A DNA stretch of 64,000 nucleotides from CAMYLY01 sp036397755. Lineage in GTDB: Bacteria; Gemmatimonadota; Gemmatimonadetes; Gemmatimonadales; GWC2-71-9. The translations under genes were made by a program, and so were the position numbers. The stretch covers positions 1 to 64,000 of the forward strand of contig DASWII010000066.1 of assembly GCA_036397755.1 (NCBI GenBank), written 5' to 3'. Under the pieces are notes generated by a model. That model saw nothing but the letters and a program-made list of their open reading frames with translations, did not search any database and was not told the origin of the DNA. Each line of letters opens with the position of its first letter. The stretch's first letter is position 1. Shown piece after piece: positions 40,635 through 49,595 of this stretch.

Positions 40635-42968
40635 GTGAGTTTCAGTCCAGCAAATGCGATCATCCGCTATCGATTCCTGGTGATAGCCCTCTGGGGGCTG
40701 ATCATCGGTATCGCTGTGCCACGAGCTGGCGTGGTACATGAGGGACTGCGCGTCGAGGGTGGAACCGTCGAGGGCTCAGACGCGATGATCGCGAGCCAGC
40801 TGATCCGGGAGTCCTTTCCCCTCCCGGTCGCGGATTTCTTTGCCGTGACGCTCACCGGGCCCGTGCCCATCGATGACACGCCGCACCGCGCCATTCTGGA
40901 TTCCCTGACCCGGGTGGCCCGGTCCAGGTCCTACGTAAGCCACGTGGTGTCGTACTTGGACACGCCCGACTCGACGCTCGTCAGCGCAGATCGCCTCAGC
41001 ACCTTCTTCATTGCCGCGATCCGGACGGACACCGCGCTGAGCTCCACCGACCTCGTCCCCGACTTCCGCCACCAGATGCATGACCTGCTGGCGCGGATAC
41101 CGTGGGCCAGCAGCTACCGATCCGAGGTCACGGGTGGACCGGCGCTCGACTACGACATTCGCACGGTCTCGAAAGAGGACACGGATCGGGGAGAGCGCCG
41201 GGCTCTTCCCTTCACCGCCCTGATCCTCATTCTCTCGTTTGGCGCCATCGTCGCTGCCCTGCTGCCGCTCGGGATCGGTCTCGCGGTGATCGTTTGCGCC
41301 CTGGCGGTGGTGCAAGTCGTTTCGACGCTCTACCCGATGAACGTGTTCGTGCTCACGATCGTGTCGATGGTCGGATTGGGAGTTGGGATCGACTATTCGT
41401 TGCTCATCGTCACCCGTTTTCGCGAAGAGCTGAATCGCGGCCGCGGCCGCAACGAAGCCGCCCGCCGCACGATCGCCACCGCCGGACGAGCGGTGGTAAC
41501 GAGCGGTCTGACGGTGGTGGTGGGATTTGGCTCGCTCCTGGTGACTCCGTTACCGGAAACCCGCTCGGTGGGTATCGGGGGTCTCATTGTGGTCACCGTC
41601 GCCGTGCTGCTGTCCGTCACCCTGCTCCCGGCCGCGTTGTCGCTTCTGGGAAGCGCGATCGACTGGCCGCGGTGGCTCGCGGGACGGCTCTCGTGGTATC
41701 ACGCGTCCACCGGCTGGGAACGGTGGGCGCGCTGGCTGGCCCATCACCCGTGGCGGGCGATTCTCTGGGGAGGGTTAGCGGTCGCGATCGTCACGTGGCC
41801 GCTCACCCAAATCCGGGTCGGGCTGCCGCGGGCAGGGTGGTTCCCCTCCGAAACCGAGTCCACAGCCGGCCTGAACACGCTGGAGCGCATCGGCGCCCAA
41901 GGGGTGCTGCAGCCCATGCGGATCGTGCTCCAAGCGCCCGAAGGACAGCGCATCGTGGGGTCACGGTATCTGCGTGGGCTTCAGCGCCTTTCGGATTCCT
42001 TACGGGCTGACCCGCATATCGCCGAGGTACGCAGCGTCGTGGACATTCAGCGCGGCATGTCCGCACTGCGGTACACCATGCTGTACTCCAACGTCGAGGC
42101 TGCGCGCTCCCGGGCCCCGCAGTTCTACGCCGCCTACCTGGCCACCGATAACCGTACGACCCTGATGGATGCCTTGTTGGAAGACACGACGTCGTTCACG
42201 AGCTCTATGGACGTGGTGCGACGCATCCGGCGAATCGTCGCGGACGGTGTGCCCGGTCTCGATTCGGTCACGGTCTACGTCGGCGGCTTTCAGGCGTCCA
42301 GCGTCGATCTCCAGGATCGACTGCTCGCGCAATTCCCGGTGGTCATCGCCCTGGTACTCATCAGCACCGCGGTCATGTTGTTTTTCGCGTTCCAGTCTGT
42401 GCTGGTTCCGCTGAAGGCAGTGCTTATGAACTGCATATCGGTCGCGGCGACGTTCGGACTCGTGGTGCTCGTGTTTCAGGACGGTTTCGGCGCCCGACTC
42501 TTCGGGCTGGACGGTCCGACCGAAGCGATCTACGTCATCGTGCCGGTGTTGGTCTTCGCCGTCGTGTTCGGCCTGAGTATGGACTACGAAGTCTTCCTGC
42601 TCTCACGCATCAAGGAAGCGTACGACCGAACCGGCCGGAACGACCAGGCGACGATGGAGGGGCTTGCCGCCACGGCATCGGTGATCACCAGTGCCGCCGC
42701 GATCATGATCATCGTGTTCGGGGTGTTCGCGTTTTCGCGGGTGCTCGCCGCGCAACTCATGGGATTCGGCTTGGCCGTTGCCGTGCTGCTCGATGCCACC
42801 CTTATTCGCATGGTCCTCGTACCGGCCTTTATGCACATCGCGGGACGATGGAACTGGTGGCCGGGTGGGCGGAAAGACAACCCGCTCGAGACGGCGGAGT
42901 ACCCGGTCAGCGACGCGGCAGGCGATGCTCGGCCAGATCCAGCGCGCGCTCCAGCCGGTCACCCTTGA
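40635..42968 (+). CDS. MMPL/RND family membrane transporter
   Basis: A 777-aa inner-membrane protein with two repeated halves. Each has one helix, a large periplasmic loop (about residues 30-190 and 400-545) and five clustered helices (about 195-345 and 555-720). The conserved GLGVGIDYSLLIVTRFREEL (first half) and FGLSMDYEVFLLSRIKEAY (second half) are hallmarks of MMPL proteins, which export lipids or hopanoids. The start is GTG. No membrane-fusion or outer-membrane partner is encoded nearby. The 3' end overlaps the convergent small gene by 62 bases. Confidence 0.92.
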   Translation: MSFSPANAIIRYRFLVIALWGLIIGIAVPRAGVVHEGLRVEGGTVEGSDAMIASQLIRESFPLPVADFFAVTLTGPVPIDDTPHRAILDSLTRVARSRSYVSHVVSYLDTPDSTLVSADRLSTFFIAAIRTDTALSSTDLVPDFRHQMHDLLARIPWASSYRSEVTGGPALDYDIRTVSKEDTDRGERRALPFTALILILSFGAIVAALLPLGIGLAVIVCALAVVQVVSTLYPMNVFVLTIVSMVGLGVGIDYSLLIVTRFREELNRGRGRNEAARRTIATAGRAVVTSGLTVVVGFGSLLVTPLPETRSVGIGGLIVVTVAVLLSVTLLPAALSLLGSAIDWPRWLAGRLSWYHASTGWERWARWLAHHPWRAILWGGLAVAIVTWPLTQIRVGLPRAGWFPSETESTAGLNTLERIGAQGVLQPMRIVLQAPEGQRIVGSRYLRGLQRLSDSLRADPHIAEVRSVVDIQRGMSALRYTMLYSNVEAARSRAPQFYAAYLATDNRTTLMDALLEDTTSFTSSMDVVRRIRRIVADGVPGLDSVTVYVGGFQASSVDLQDRLLAQFPVVIALVLISTAVMLFFAFQSVLVPLKAVLMNCISVAATFGLVVLVFQDGFGARLFGLDGPTEAIYVIVPVLVFAVVFGLSMDYEVFLLSRIKEAYDRTGRNDQATMEGLAATASVITSAAAIMIIVFGVFAFSRVLAAQLMGFGLAVAVLLDATLIRMVLVPAFMHIAGRWNWWPGGRKDNPLETAEYPVSDAAGDARPDPARAPAGHP

Positions 42969-43209
42969 GATCCCAATGCCAGGCGGCAACCCGTTCCCCG
43001 GTCGTCGGATCGCGAAGCGGCCGGTACTGCAGCCATTCCTCACGGAGGGTCAACTGTCGACCGGCCTCCAGCAGCGCCCGCCGATCGGCGGACACTAGGT
43101 GTGCCCAGCGGTCCCCGCGCAGCACAAAGCGGTGGAGCCACAATCCGCCCGCCAGCGCGTGCATGACACCCATGCGCCAGTAGCGAAACTCGCGCCACGC
43201 TACCCGCAC
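42907..43209 (-). CDS. Hypothetical protein coupled to the pilin gene
   Basis: A protein of about 100 aa with no recognised family. It is rich in tryptophan, arginine and leucine (WREFRYWRMG, WLHRFVLRGDRWAHLV) and contains no signal peptide or cysteine. The GTG start at 43209 overlaps the end of the pilin gene, and an ATG at 43173 is an alternative. Coupling to the pilin suggests a related role, but nothing proves it. The 3' end overlaps the MMPL gene. Confidence 0.55.
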   Translation of the reverse strand: MRVAWREFRYWRMGVMHALAGGLWLHRFVLRGDRWAHLVSADRRALLEAGRQLTLREEWLQYRPLRDPTTGERVAAWHWDLKGDRLERALDLAEHRLPRR

Positions 43210-43580
43210 TCGACAATCCCTTCCCTGGTCGCAAGGCCGATCGGCGCCGCGGTGCGGACGAACACATAGCAGCGCGTTATCGCATCGAACCCCTCCGCTT
43301 GTGCCGACCACCCGGTGTTCGTCGCCTCCATGATCTCCACCGTCACCCCGCCGCTCGACTGCCAGCCGCGGAGATCGGCCGGGTCGCCTGCATACACCAT
43401 CTGATCGTAGAAGTGCGACTCTTGTGCAACCGCCAGGTTGCGCAGATCACTCTTCATCACCGACAGCGAGGCGCGCTCGCGAAACCGCTGCACCTGCAGG
43501 GCCGCGATGGCGGTGAGCAACCCGAGCACGGTCGCCACCACCAGCATCTCGATCATCGTGAAACCTCTATGGTTTCGCAT
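43200..43580 (-). CDS. Type IV pilin-like / pseudopilin protein
   Basis: A 126-aa prepilin. The N-terminus MRNHRGFTMIEMLVVA has the prepilin peptidase site (cleavage after G6, methylated F7, conserved E11) and is followed by a hydrophobic helix to about residue 28. The globular part has two cysteines near the C-terminus (TRCYVF and VECG) that may form the pilin disulfide loop. Its ATG lies within the last codons of polA. No pilus assembly genes are in the window, so it is an orphan pilin here. Confidence 0.9.
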   Translation of the reverse strand: MRNHRGFTMIEMLVVATVLGLLTAIAALQVQRFRERASLSVMKSDLRNLAVAQESHFYDQMVYAGDPADLRGWQSSGGVTVEIMEATNTGWSAQAEGFDAITRCYVFVRTAAPIGLATREGIVECG

Positions 43581-46335
43581 CGTACCAGTTGCTGCCGCTC
43601 GCGACATCCACCACCAGAGGCACGTCGAGCGAGGCAGCCTGTTCCATCTCGCGTCGCACCCTGTGAGTTGTCCACTCGACATCGGAGACGGCGGCCTCAA
43701 GCACCAACTCGTCGTGAACCTGCAACAGCAACCTAACATCGTGCTGCTCGCGGCGGATCGCGGCCGCCAGCGCGATCATCGCCCGCTTGATGAGGTCGGC
43801 CGCCGACCCTTGGAGGGGCGAGTTCATGGCCACGCGCTCCCCAAAGGCGCGTACATTGTACGTGCGATCCCTAAGTTCGGGGATGTAGCGTCGCCGGCCA
43901 TCGATGGTCTCGGCGTAGCCGACCGTACGCGCACGCTCGATACACTCGTCCAGGTACCGGCGGACACCCGCGAACCGTTCGAAATACAGCGCGATAAACG
44001 CTTTGGCGTCGTCCATGGATATCGCCAACTGCCGCGCTAGCGAAAAAGCTCCCTGCCCGTAGATGGTGGCGAAGTTGATGGTCTTCGCGCGCGCCCGCAT
44101 CTCCGCGGTCACCTCCTCCGGGGTAACGTCGAAGATCCGTGCCGCCGTCTCTCGGTGGATGTCCCCTCCTCGTCGGAACGCCTCGACGAACATCGGATCC
44201 TTCGAAAGATGCGCCAGGAGCCGCAGCTCGATCTGCGAGTAGTCGGCGATAACGAATCGCCTTCCGGAAGCCGGCACGAAACACCGTCGAATCTCTCCGC
44301 CCCTCGCCGTTCGGACCGGAATGTTCTGGAGATTGGGGTCTGACGACGAGAGTCGTCCGGTGGCCGCGCCGACCTGGCTGAAGCTCGTGTGCACCCGACC
44401 GGTGCGCGGGTGGACGTAGGTCGGCAACGCTTCGAGATAGGTGGAGCGTAGCTTGGCAAGTTCCCGATACTCGAGCAGCAACCCCGGCAAGCGGTGGCCC
44501 TGGGCGGCAAGCTCGGCCAGTACGTCGGCGTCGGTCGAAGCACCCGTCTTGGTACGCTTGATCACGGGCAAGCCGAGCTTCTCGAAGAGCACGTGCCGGA
44601 TTTGCGGCGTACTGTTGACGTTGAAGTCCGTTCCCGCCTCGTGGATGATCGCCGCCTCGGATTCGGTAAGGGCCGACGCAAACTCCGCCGAGAGGGCCGC
44701 CAGTCGCGCTTCGTCGAGTCCAATACCCCACCACTCCATCTCCGCCAGGACCTCGAAGAGCGGCAGTTCGATGTCTCTATACAGCCGCTGCACGCCGTGC
44801 GCGACGAGCTGAGGAGTGAAGCGGTCTTTCAGCGCGGCGATCGTCGTGAGCCGAACGCCGAGCACGGTCGCCGCTTCGTCCACACCCAGCTCCGCCGGCG
44901 GCCCGTCGGCGCGCGACGACCGCTTCGCGTCCGGCCGCGCACCAAGTTCGGTCGCGAGGTGATCGAGGGCGAGCGCCTCCAAGTCATGCGAGCGGCGTCC
45001 CGGATCGAGCACGAAGCTGGCCAACATGGTGTCGAAGCAGACGCCCCGCAGCGTGACACCGGCCCCTCGAAGCAGCAGACTAAGCCGTTTGGCGTCGTGA
45101 CACACCTTGGCAACGCCGGTGTCCGCCAGCAACCGACAAATCGGTTGGAGCGCCGCATCCGCAAGCGGACCGAGGTTGGCCGGCGGCACTGCCAAGAGGT
45201 CTCCGCCGGGCGCGTGGTGAGTCAGCGGGAAGTACCAGCAATGATCGTTCCTACCTGCCAATGCGATCCCGACCAGGACGGCGCGCAGCGGGTCCGCTCC
45301 GGAGGCCAACGCCTCCACCGCAAGGGGTGCGCTGGCGCGTAGCTCCTCGACGGCCTGCGCAATGTCCTCAGGTCCGGCGGGTACCTTCGCAAGCGAGGTC
45401 ACCGGGCCGGCCGCTGGCGATGTCGACGACGGTGCGCTCGCGTCCAGCCTTCCCAGGAGCGAGTGAAACTCGAGCTCGGCATAGAGCGAGGCCAACGCCG
45501 ATCGGTCCGGCTCGCGCACTTTGAGCGTCCCCAGATCAAGAGCCACTGGCACATCGCGCCGGATCGTGACCAATGATCGACTCAGCTTGGCCTGCTCCTG
45601 CTCCGCCAGGAGCGCTTCGCGTGCCCGCTTTCCCTTCACCTCCACCGCGCGCGCCAGGATGGCATCCAGATCGCCGAATTCCTCGATCAGCTTCCGCGCG
45701 GTCTTGTCTCCGACGCCGCGCACGCCGGGAATGTTGTCCGACGCGTCGCCCACGAGCGCCAGATAGTCCACCACCCGGTCGGGCGCCACACCGAGGCGCT
45801 CGTGGGCGTTGGAGAGGTCGACGAACTGCTCGCTCACCGCCGCTGGGCCTCCGCGACCGGGGTTGAGCAGCACCACGTGCTCGTCGATCAATTGGTAGAA
45901 GTCCTTGTCACCCGACACGATGACAGCGTGAACGTTCTCGGCCACCGCTTGCTGCGCAAGCGTGCCGATGACGTCGTCCGCCTCATAGCCGTCCACGGTG
46001 ACGAGTCGAACGCGCCAGGCCTCGAGCAGCGCGGCGACGCGTTCGAGGGAACGATCGAAATCTTCCTGGAGTTCGGCATCCAACTTCGCCCGCGTGGCCT
46101 TGTAGGCCGGGTAGTACTCCTCCCGAAACGAAGAGCCGGAATCGTGCACCCACGCCACGTAGTCGGGACGATGGTCCCGAAAGAGCCGCTCGAGAAAGTT
46201 CGCGACACCCCAGACCGCCGAGGTGTTCTCGCCCCGGCCCGTCCGGAGCGGTCGACTGATCATCGCGAAAAAAGCCCGATAAATCAGAGCGTACCCGTCA
46301 ACCAAGAACAGCTTGGGGCGAGTAGGGGCAGGCAT
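43567..46335 (-). CDS. polA: DNA polymerase I
   Basis: A 922-aa polymerase that fills gaps and removes RNA primers. The N-terminal 5'-3' exonuclease (about residues 5-290) starts with LFLVDGYALIYRAFF and has GDKDFYQL. The middle 3'-5' exonuclease domain is degenerate: the usual DTE reads VEA and the third motif lacks its aspartate, so proofreading is probably absent. The polymerase domain has motif A DYSQIELRLLAHLSKD, motif B INFATIYGQG and motif C QVHDELV. The ATG at 46335 replaces an upstream start without similarity. Confidence 0.95.
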   Translation of the reverse strand: MPAPTRPKLFLVDGYALIYRAFFAMISRPLRTGRGENTSAVWGVANFLERLFRDHRPDYVAWVHDSGSSFREEYYPAYKATRAKLDAELQEDFDRSLERVAALLEAWRVRLVTVDGYEADDVIGTLAQQAVAENVHAVIVSGDKDFYQLIDEHVVLLNPGRGGPAAVSEQFVDLSNAHERLGVAPDRVVDYLALVGDASDNIPGVRGVGDKTARKLIEEFGDLDAILARAVEVKGKRAREALLAEQEQAKLSRSLVTIRRDVPVALDLGTLKVREPDRSALASLYAELEFHSLLGRLDASAPSSTSPAAGPVTSLAKVPAGPEDIAQAVEELRASAPLAVEALASGADPLRAVLVGIALAGRNDHCWYFPLTHHAPGGDLLAVPPANLGPLADAALQPICRLLADTGVAKVCHDAKRLSLLLRGAGVTLRGVCFDTMLASFVLDPGRRSHDLEALALDHLATELGARPDAKRSSRADGPPAELGVDEAATVLGVRLTTIAALKDRFTPQLVAHGVQRLYRDIELPLFEVLAEMEWWGIGLDEARLAALSAEFASALTESEAAIIHEAGTDFNVNSTPQIRHVLFEKLGLPVIKRTKTGASTDADVLAELAAQGHRLPGLLLEYRELAKLRSTYLEALPTYVHPRTGRVHTSFSQVGAATGRLSSSDPNLQNIPVRTARGGEIRRCFVPASGRRFVIADYSQIELRLLAHLSKDPMFVEAFRRGGDIHRETAARIFDVTPEEVTAEMRARAKTINFATIYGQGAFSLARQLAISMDDAKAFIALYFERFAGVRRYLDECIERARTVGYAETIDGRRRYIPELRDRTYNVRAFGERVAMNSPLQGSAADLIKRAMIALAAAIRREQHDVRLLLQVHDELVLEAAVSDVEWTTHRVRREMEQAASLDVPLVVDVASGSNWYDAKP

Positions 46336-46362
46336 GGGGGAAAAGATACCGGAGACACGAGC

Positions 46363-46390
46363 GCCCCGCCCAGAGATGTCTGAGCGGGGC
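46363..46390 (-). terminator. 12-bp stem-loop between cspA and polA
   Basis: On the minus strand a 12-bp stem (one G-U pair) closes a 4-nt CATC loop, with arms GCCCCGCTCAGA and TCTGGGCGGGGC. It lies 32 bases after the cspA stop and 28 bases before the polA start. No T-run follows directly, so it may be a weak terminator, an mRNA-stabilising hairpin or a polA leader element. Confidence 0.5.
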
Positions 46391-46422
46391 ACGCGGCCGG
46401 CGCACGGCAGTGTCGTCAGACG

Positions 46423-46620
46423 CTATTTCACATTCTTCGCAAAGTGTCCGCGTTCTCCCGCCTGCACCTCAAACTCCACTTCCTGCCCTTCGGCGAGCGT
46501 ACGGAACCCATCCGCCTGGATGGCCGAGAAATGCACGAACACGTCCGATCCGCCATCCATCGGCTCGATGAAGCCATAGCCCTTGGCGTCATGGAACCAC
46601 TTCACCTTTCCCCGAGGCAT
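46423..46620 (-). CDS. cspA: Cold shock protein
   Basis: A 65-aa single cold-shock domain that binds single-stranded RNA and DNA and melts mRNA structure. RNP1 KGYGFIE is at residues 13-19 and RNP2 VFVHFS at 27-32. AGGAGG lies five bases before the ATG, a strong ribosome site. A sigma-70-like promoter is visible upstream and a stem-loop downstream. Whether it responds to cold cannot be told from the sequence. Confidence 0.96.
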   Translation of the reverse strand: MPRGKVKWFHDAKGYGFIEPMDGGSDVFVHFSAIQADGFRTLAEGQEVEFEVQAGERGHFAKNVK

Positions 46621-46655
46621 GCGTTCCTCCTGAGGTGACGATGGTGCGTCCGAGT

Positions 46656-46685
46656 ATTGTGCAAATGCGACCTATCCACTGTCAA
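46656..46685 (-). promoter_or_regulatory. Sigma-70-like promoter of cspA
   Basis: On the minus strand TTGACA (46685-46680) is followed after 18 bases by CACAAT (46661-46656), matching the -35 perfectly and the -10 at four of six positions. The start would fall near 46648, giving a 5' leader of about 28 bases. The -35 overlaps the end of the preceding gene. Confidence 0.6.
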
Positions 46686-47224
46686 GCAAGAACCCACAAC
46701 GCGGCCGCAACCCCCACCGGGGCGACCAGATTGTCATTGAAAGGACCGGGCCAGCGCTCCAGGGTGGACCCCAACGCGGCGCCAGCCAGCGCCGGCACCA
46801 TACCCCATCCGAGCACCGACATACAGGCGACACCGACGAAGAAGTGACTCCCGGTTCCCCACCAGGTCTTTGGTGCCGTCCCAACGTAGGACCCCACCGT
46901 CGCGGCCGTCGGGTCGGCCAACGCCGTGGCGAGGATCGCACCAGCGCCTGCCGGGGCCGGCATCCAGATCGCGATCGCATACCCCACCCACAACCATGCC
47001 GCACCACTCCACGCACGAGCCTCGCGAGGGCGGAACACCGGAAGCCATCCGGCAAGCCATGCATGCATGGCCGGCACGAGTATGCGCATCGTGTCGACGG
47101 CGACCGCGAGTGCGGCTATGGTCGTGACGGACCAGCGGAGCGCCGACCACGAGCCGAGCATCAGGACACCAAGGATCCCGGCCGTGGAGGCGTGCAGCAA
47201 CCGACGTAAAGTCATCGAGCTCAC
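46682..47224 (-). CDS. Membrane CTP-dependent lipid kinase-like protein (dolichol/diacylglycerol kinase family)
   Basis: A 180-aa protein with about five or six membrane helices. The pattern (R at the start, VDTMRI at about residues 42-47, FRPREARAWSGA, ADPTAATVGSYVG) matches the small bacterial dolichol/phytol/diacylglycerol kinase-like and cytidylyltransferase-like family that phosphorylates lipid alcohols using CTP. The GTG start overlaps the stop of the transglycosylase gene; an ATG three codons later is equally good. The substrate (undecaprenol, diacylglycerol or phytol) is unknown. Confidence 0.75.
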   Translation of the reverse strand: MSSMTLRRLLHASTAGILGVLMLGSWSALRWSVTTIAALAVAVDTMRILVPAMHAWLAGWLPVFRPREARAWSGAAWLWVGYAIAIWMPAPAGAGAILATALADPTAATVGSYVGTAPKTWWGTGSHFFVGVACMSVLGWGMVPALAGAALGSTLERWPGPFNDNLVAPVGVAAALWVLA

Positions 47225-49443
47225 GGCTCGTCGATGACCGCCTCTCCCGCCGGTGGATACAGCGCACGATAGATCGAGTGATTCAACACGACGGATTGCA
47301 CGTACCCTCGTGTCTCGGCGTAGGGGATCAGTTCAATGAAACGATATGGGTCGCTCGCCTCGGGTAGTCGGATCCACCGTGCCACCGGTGTCCCTCCGGC
47401 GTTGTATGCGGCGAGCGCCGACACCACGCTCTCGTAGCGACGCAGCAATGCCGCCAAATGCGCGGCACCGAGATGGAGGTTGGCGTCGGCCACGGCAAGC
47501 CACTCCTTGTCCCACTCGACCCCCAGCTGGCGCGCCACCTGCACCGCGGTGCTCGGCATCAACTGCATCAATCCCCGCGCTCCCGCGCGGGACGTCACGG
47601 CCTCACGGAACGCCGATTCCTGGCGGACCACGGCAGCCAAGAGATAAGGATCGACCCCGTGCTCGATCGCCTCCCGCTCGATAAGCGTGCGCACGGGCCA
47701 GGGATACGGATAGATCACGCGCAGCACCCGCGCGTCGTGCAGCGACCGCTGGCCGGCTACCCTCCATCCGACGCGGATGCCTTCGACGATCCACCCACGT
47801 CCCGACAGTCCTTCCGCCAACTGGAGCGCCGCCTCCGGTTCGGTCACCGTATCCATCAGGTGCGTAACGAGCGTTCGGACCTCTTCGTCGAGACCCGCAT
47901 CGCGCAGCACGTCCAGCTTCTGCAACGCCTCGGCAAGCCAGGGTCGTAGCGGCGGTGGCGGCTGCGTGGTGACGTTCAAGCCGGCAAGGCCCGCCGCCTC
48001 TCGGGCGGCCGTGCCGTAGTAACCAAGCGAGTCTTCGACGGCCAGGCGCGCCCAGTGCGCACGTGCCCCGGCGGTGTCACCGAGGGCCTGACGCGTCTGT
48101 GCAGTAAAGAACCGCGCCGCAAACCGCTGCTCCCCGCCAACGCCGATCTCCTGCCTGTACCAGTCGAGCGCGGCTGCGTGATCACCGTGGCGAAGGGCGA
48201 GGGCCGCGAGCTGGATGCGCGAGCGGGAACCATAGGTGTGACGCGGCCACGAGGTGGCAACCCATCGCAGCAGGGCGTTTGCGGCGTCTTGGGGCATGAC
48301 GCGCATTGCTCGCTCGGCCACGAGGTAGGCGGCGATCGGTGCCTGGGACGCGCCTGGGTGTTCTCGGGCAAACGCTTCCAGAGCCGCATACCCCTGCGGC
48401 GCGCGGCCGATCGCAATGAGGAGCCGCGCTCGTCGGTACTCCGCCAGCGTGCCCTCGCCACCACCAGATTGTCGCGCCCGTTCGTACGCCGCGAGCGCAG
48501 CGGAGGGTCGACCCAACGCGGACTCTAAGTCCCCCAACAACCGCAGCACGCCCGCTGAGGAGTCGCCCGCCACGACCGCGCGCCGGATGAGCTCCACTGC
48601 GCTCCCGAGGTCATAGTTTCGGACGACACCGGCCAGTCGCGTGAGTTCGGACGATCCTGCCGGCGGAAACCCCTCCATGACGATGCGCGCGGCCGATCGC
48701 GAAATGCCGGTGTCGGCGTCGCGCAGCGCGCGATACAGTAGCGCCCGGGCTCGCGGCGTATCGCCTTGGCTTTGCGCGATGGCTGCGGCGTCGATGGGCC
48801 TCCCCGCAGACTCGAGCGCCATGATGGCCTGCGTGGTGTCCGCGTACCGGAGATAGAGGTCCGCGCGCACCCGGGCCACGAGCGGTCGCGCTGCGGGGGG
48901 CGCGCTCTTCAACTGTTCGAACGCCCTAACGGGATTGTCTTCCATCCTCGCTTGCCGGAGCGCGATCCAACCGCGTACGGTGCTCAACAGTGCAGCCGCC
49001 TGCCGATATGCGTTCCTCGCCAACTCCAATTCCGAGGCCGCTTCGTACGCGACGCCTGCCCGGGCCCACAACACCCCCTGGCGCGCACGCTCGGCGCGGG
49101 CCGCGGCCGCCGCTAGCAGCCGACCCGCCTCGGCCGCAGCGCCCGCCTGGCTGTAGGCGGCCGCACGCAACTCCAGCACGTCGACGCGTTGAGCCTCGAG
49201 GTCGCCCAGCACGTCCATCAGCTCGTGGGCGCGCCAGCCCCGTCCAAGCACGAGTTCCGCGCGAACCAACTCCAGCAGCGAGTCCGTGGCGCTGGCCGCC
49301 GGATCGGCGCGGGTTGCCGAGAGACCGCCAACCAGGTGCCAAGACGGGACCGGCGCATGCCCGCCCCCTTGAGCGACCAGCGCACTTCCCTGGGCACCCG
49401 CTGCCCAAAGAAACACGGCAATCATCGCAGCTCGGATCGTCAT
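47221..49443 (-). CDS. Lytic transglycosylase with TPR-like superhelix (Slt70-like)
   Basis: A protein of about 740 aa exported by an N-terminal signal peptide (hydrophobic residues 7-25). Residues about 50-560 are alanine-rich helical repeats that form a ring-like TPR superhelix. The C-terminal about 150 residues are the SLT lysozyme-like domain, with the catalytic glutamate in RQESAFREAVTSRAGARGLMQ and later AYNAGG. It cleaves peptidoglycan glycan strands. The ATG at 49443 was chosen because the signal peptide starts there. Confidence 0.92.
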   Translation of the reverse strand: MTIRAAMIAVFLWAAGAQGSALVAQGGGHAPVPSWHLVGGLSATRADPAASATDSLLELVRAELVLGRGWRAHELMDVLGDLEAQRVDVLELRAAAYSQAGAAAEAGRLLAAAAARAERARQGVLWARAGVAYEAASELELARNAYRQAAALLSTVRGWIALRQARMEDNPVRAFEQLKSAPPAARPLVARVRADLYLRYADTTQAIMALESAGRPIDAAAIAQSQGDTPRARALLYRALRDADTGISRSAARIVMEGFPPAGSSELTRLAGVVRNYDLGSAVELIRRAVVAGDSSAGVLRLLGDLESALGRPSAALAAYERARQSGGGEGTLAEYRRARLLIAIGRAPQGYAALEAFAREHPGASQAPIAAYLVAERAMRVMPQDAANALLRWVATSWPRHTYGSRSRIQLAALALRHGDHAAALDWYRQEIGVGGEQRFAARFFTAQTRQALGDTAGARAHWARLAVEDSLGYYGTAAREAAGLAGLNVTTQPPPPLRPWLAEALQKLDVLRDAGLDEEVRTLVTHLMDTVTEPEAALQLAEGLSGRGWIVEGIRVGWRVAGQRSLHDARVLRVIYPYPWPVRTLIEREAIEHGVDPYLLAAVVRQESAFREAVTSRAGARGLMQLMPSTAVQVARQLGVEWDKEWLAVADANLHLGAAHLAALLRRYESVVSALAAYNAGGTPVARWIRLPEASDPYRFIELIPYAETRGYVQSVVLNHSIYRALYPPAGEAVIDEP

Positions 49444-49595
49444 GGACCTCACCTCCACACAAACTCTCTAGCAAGCTTCCTGCCGCCGACTAACCGCCCG
49501 CGACGTCGGCCGTAGCGCGGGGGGGAAACTGCTCAGGGTCAATCCGCCCAATGACTTGCCCACCACAACGGGCCTGCCTTACTTTGGCCGACGCT

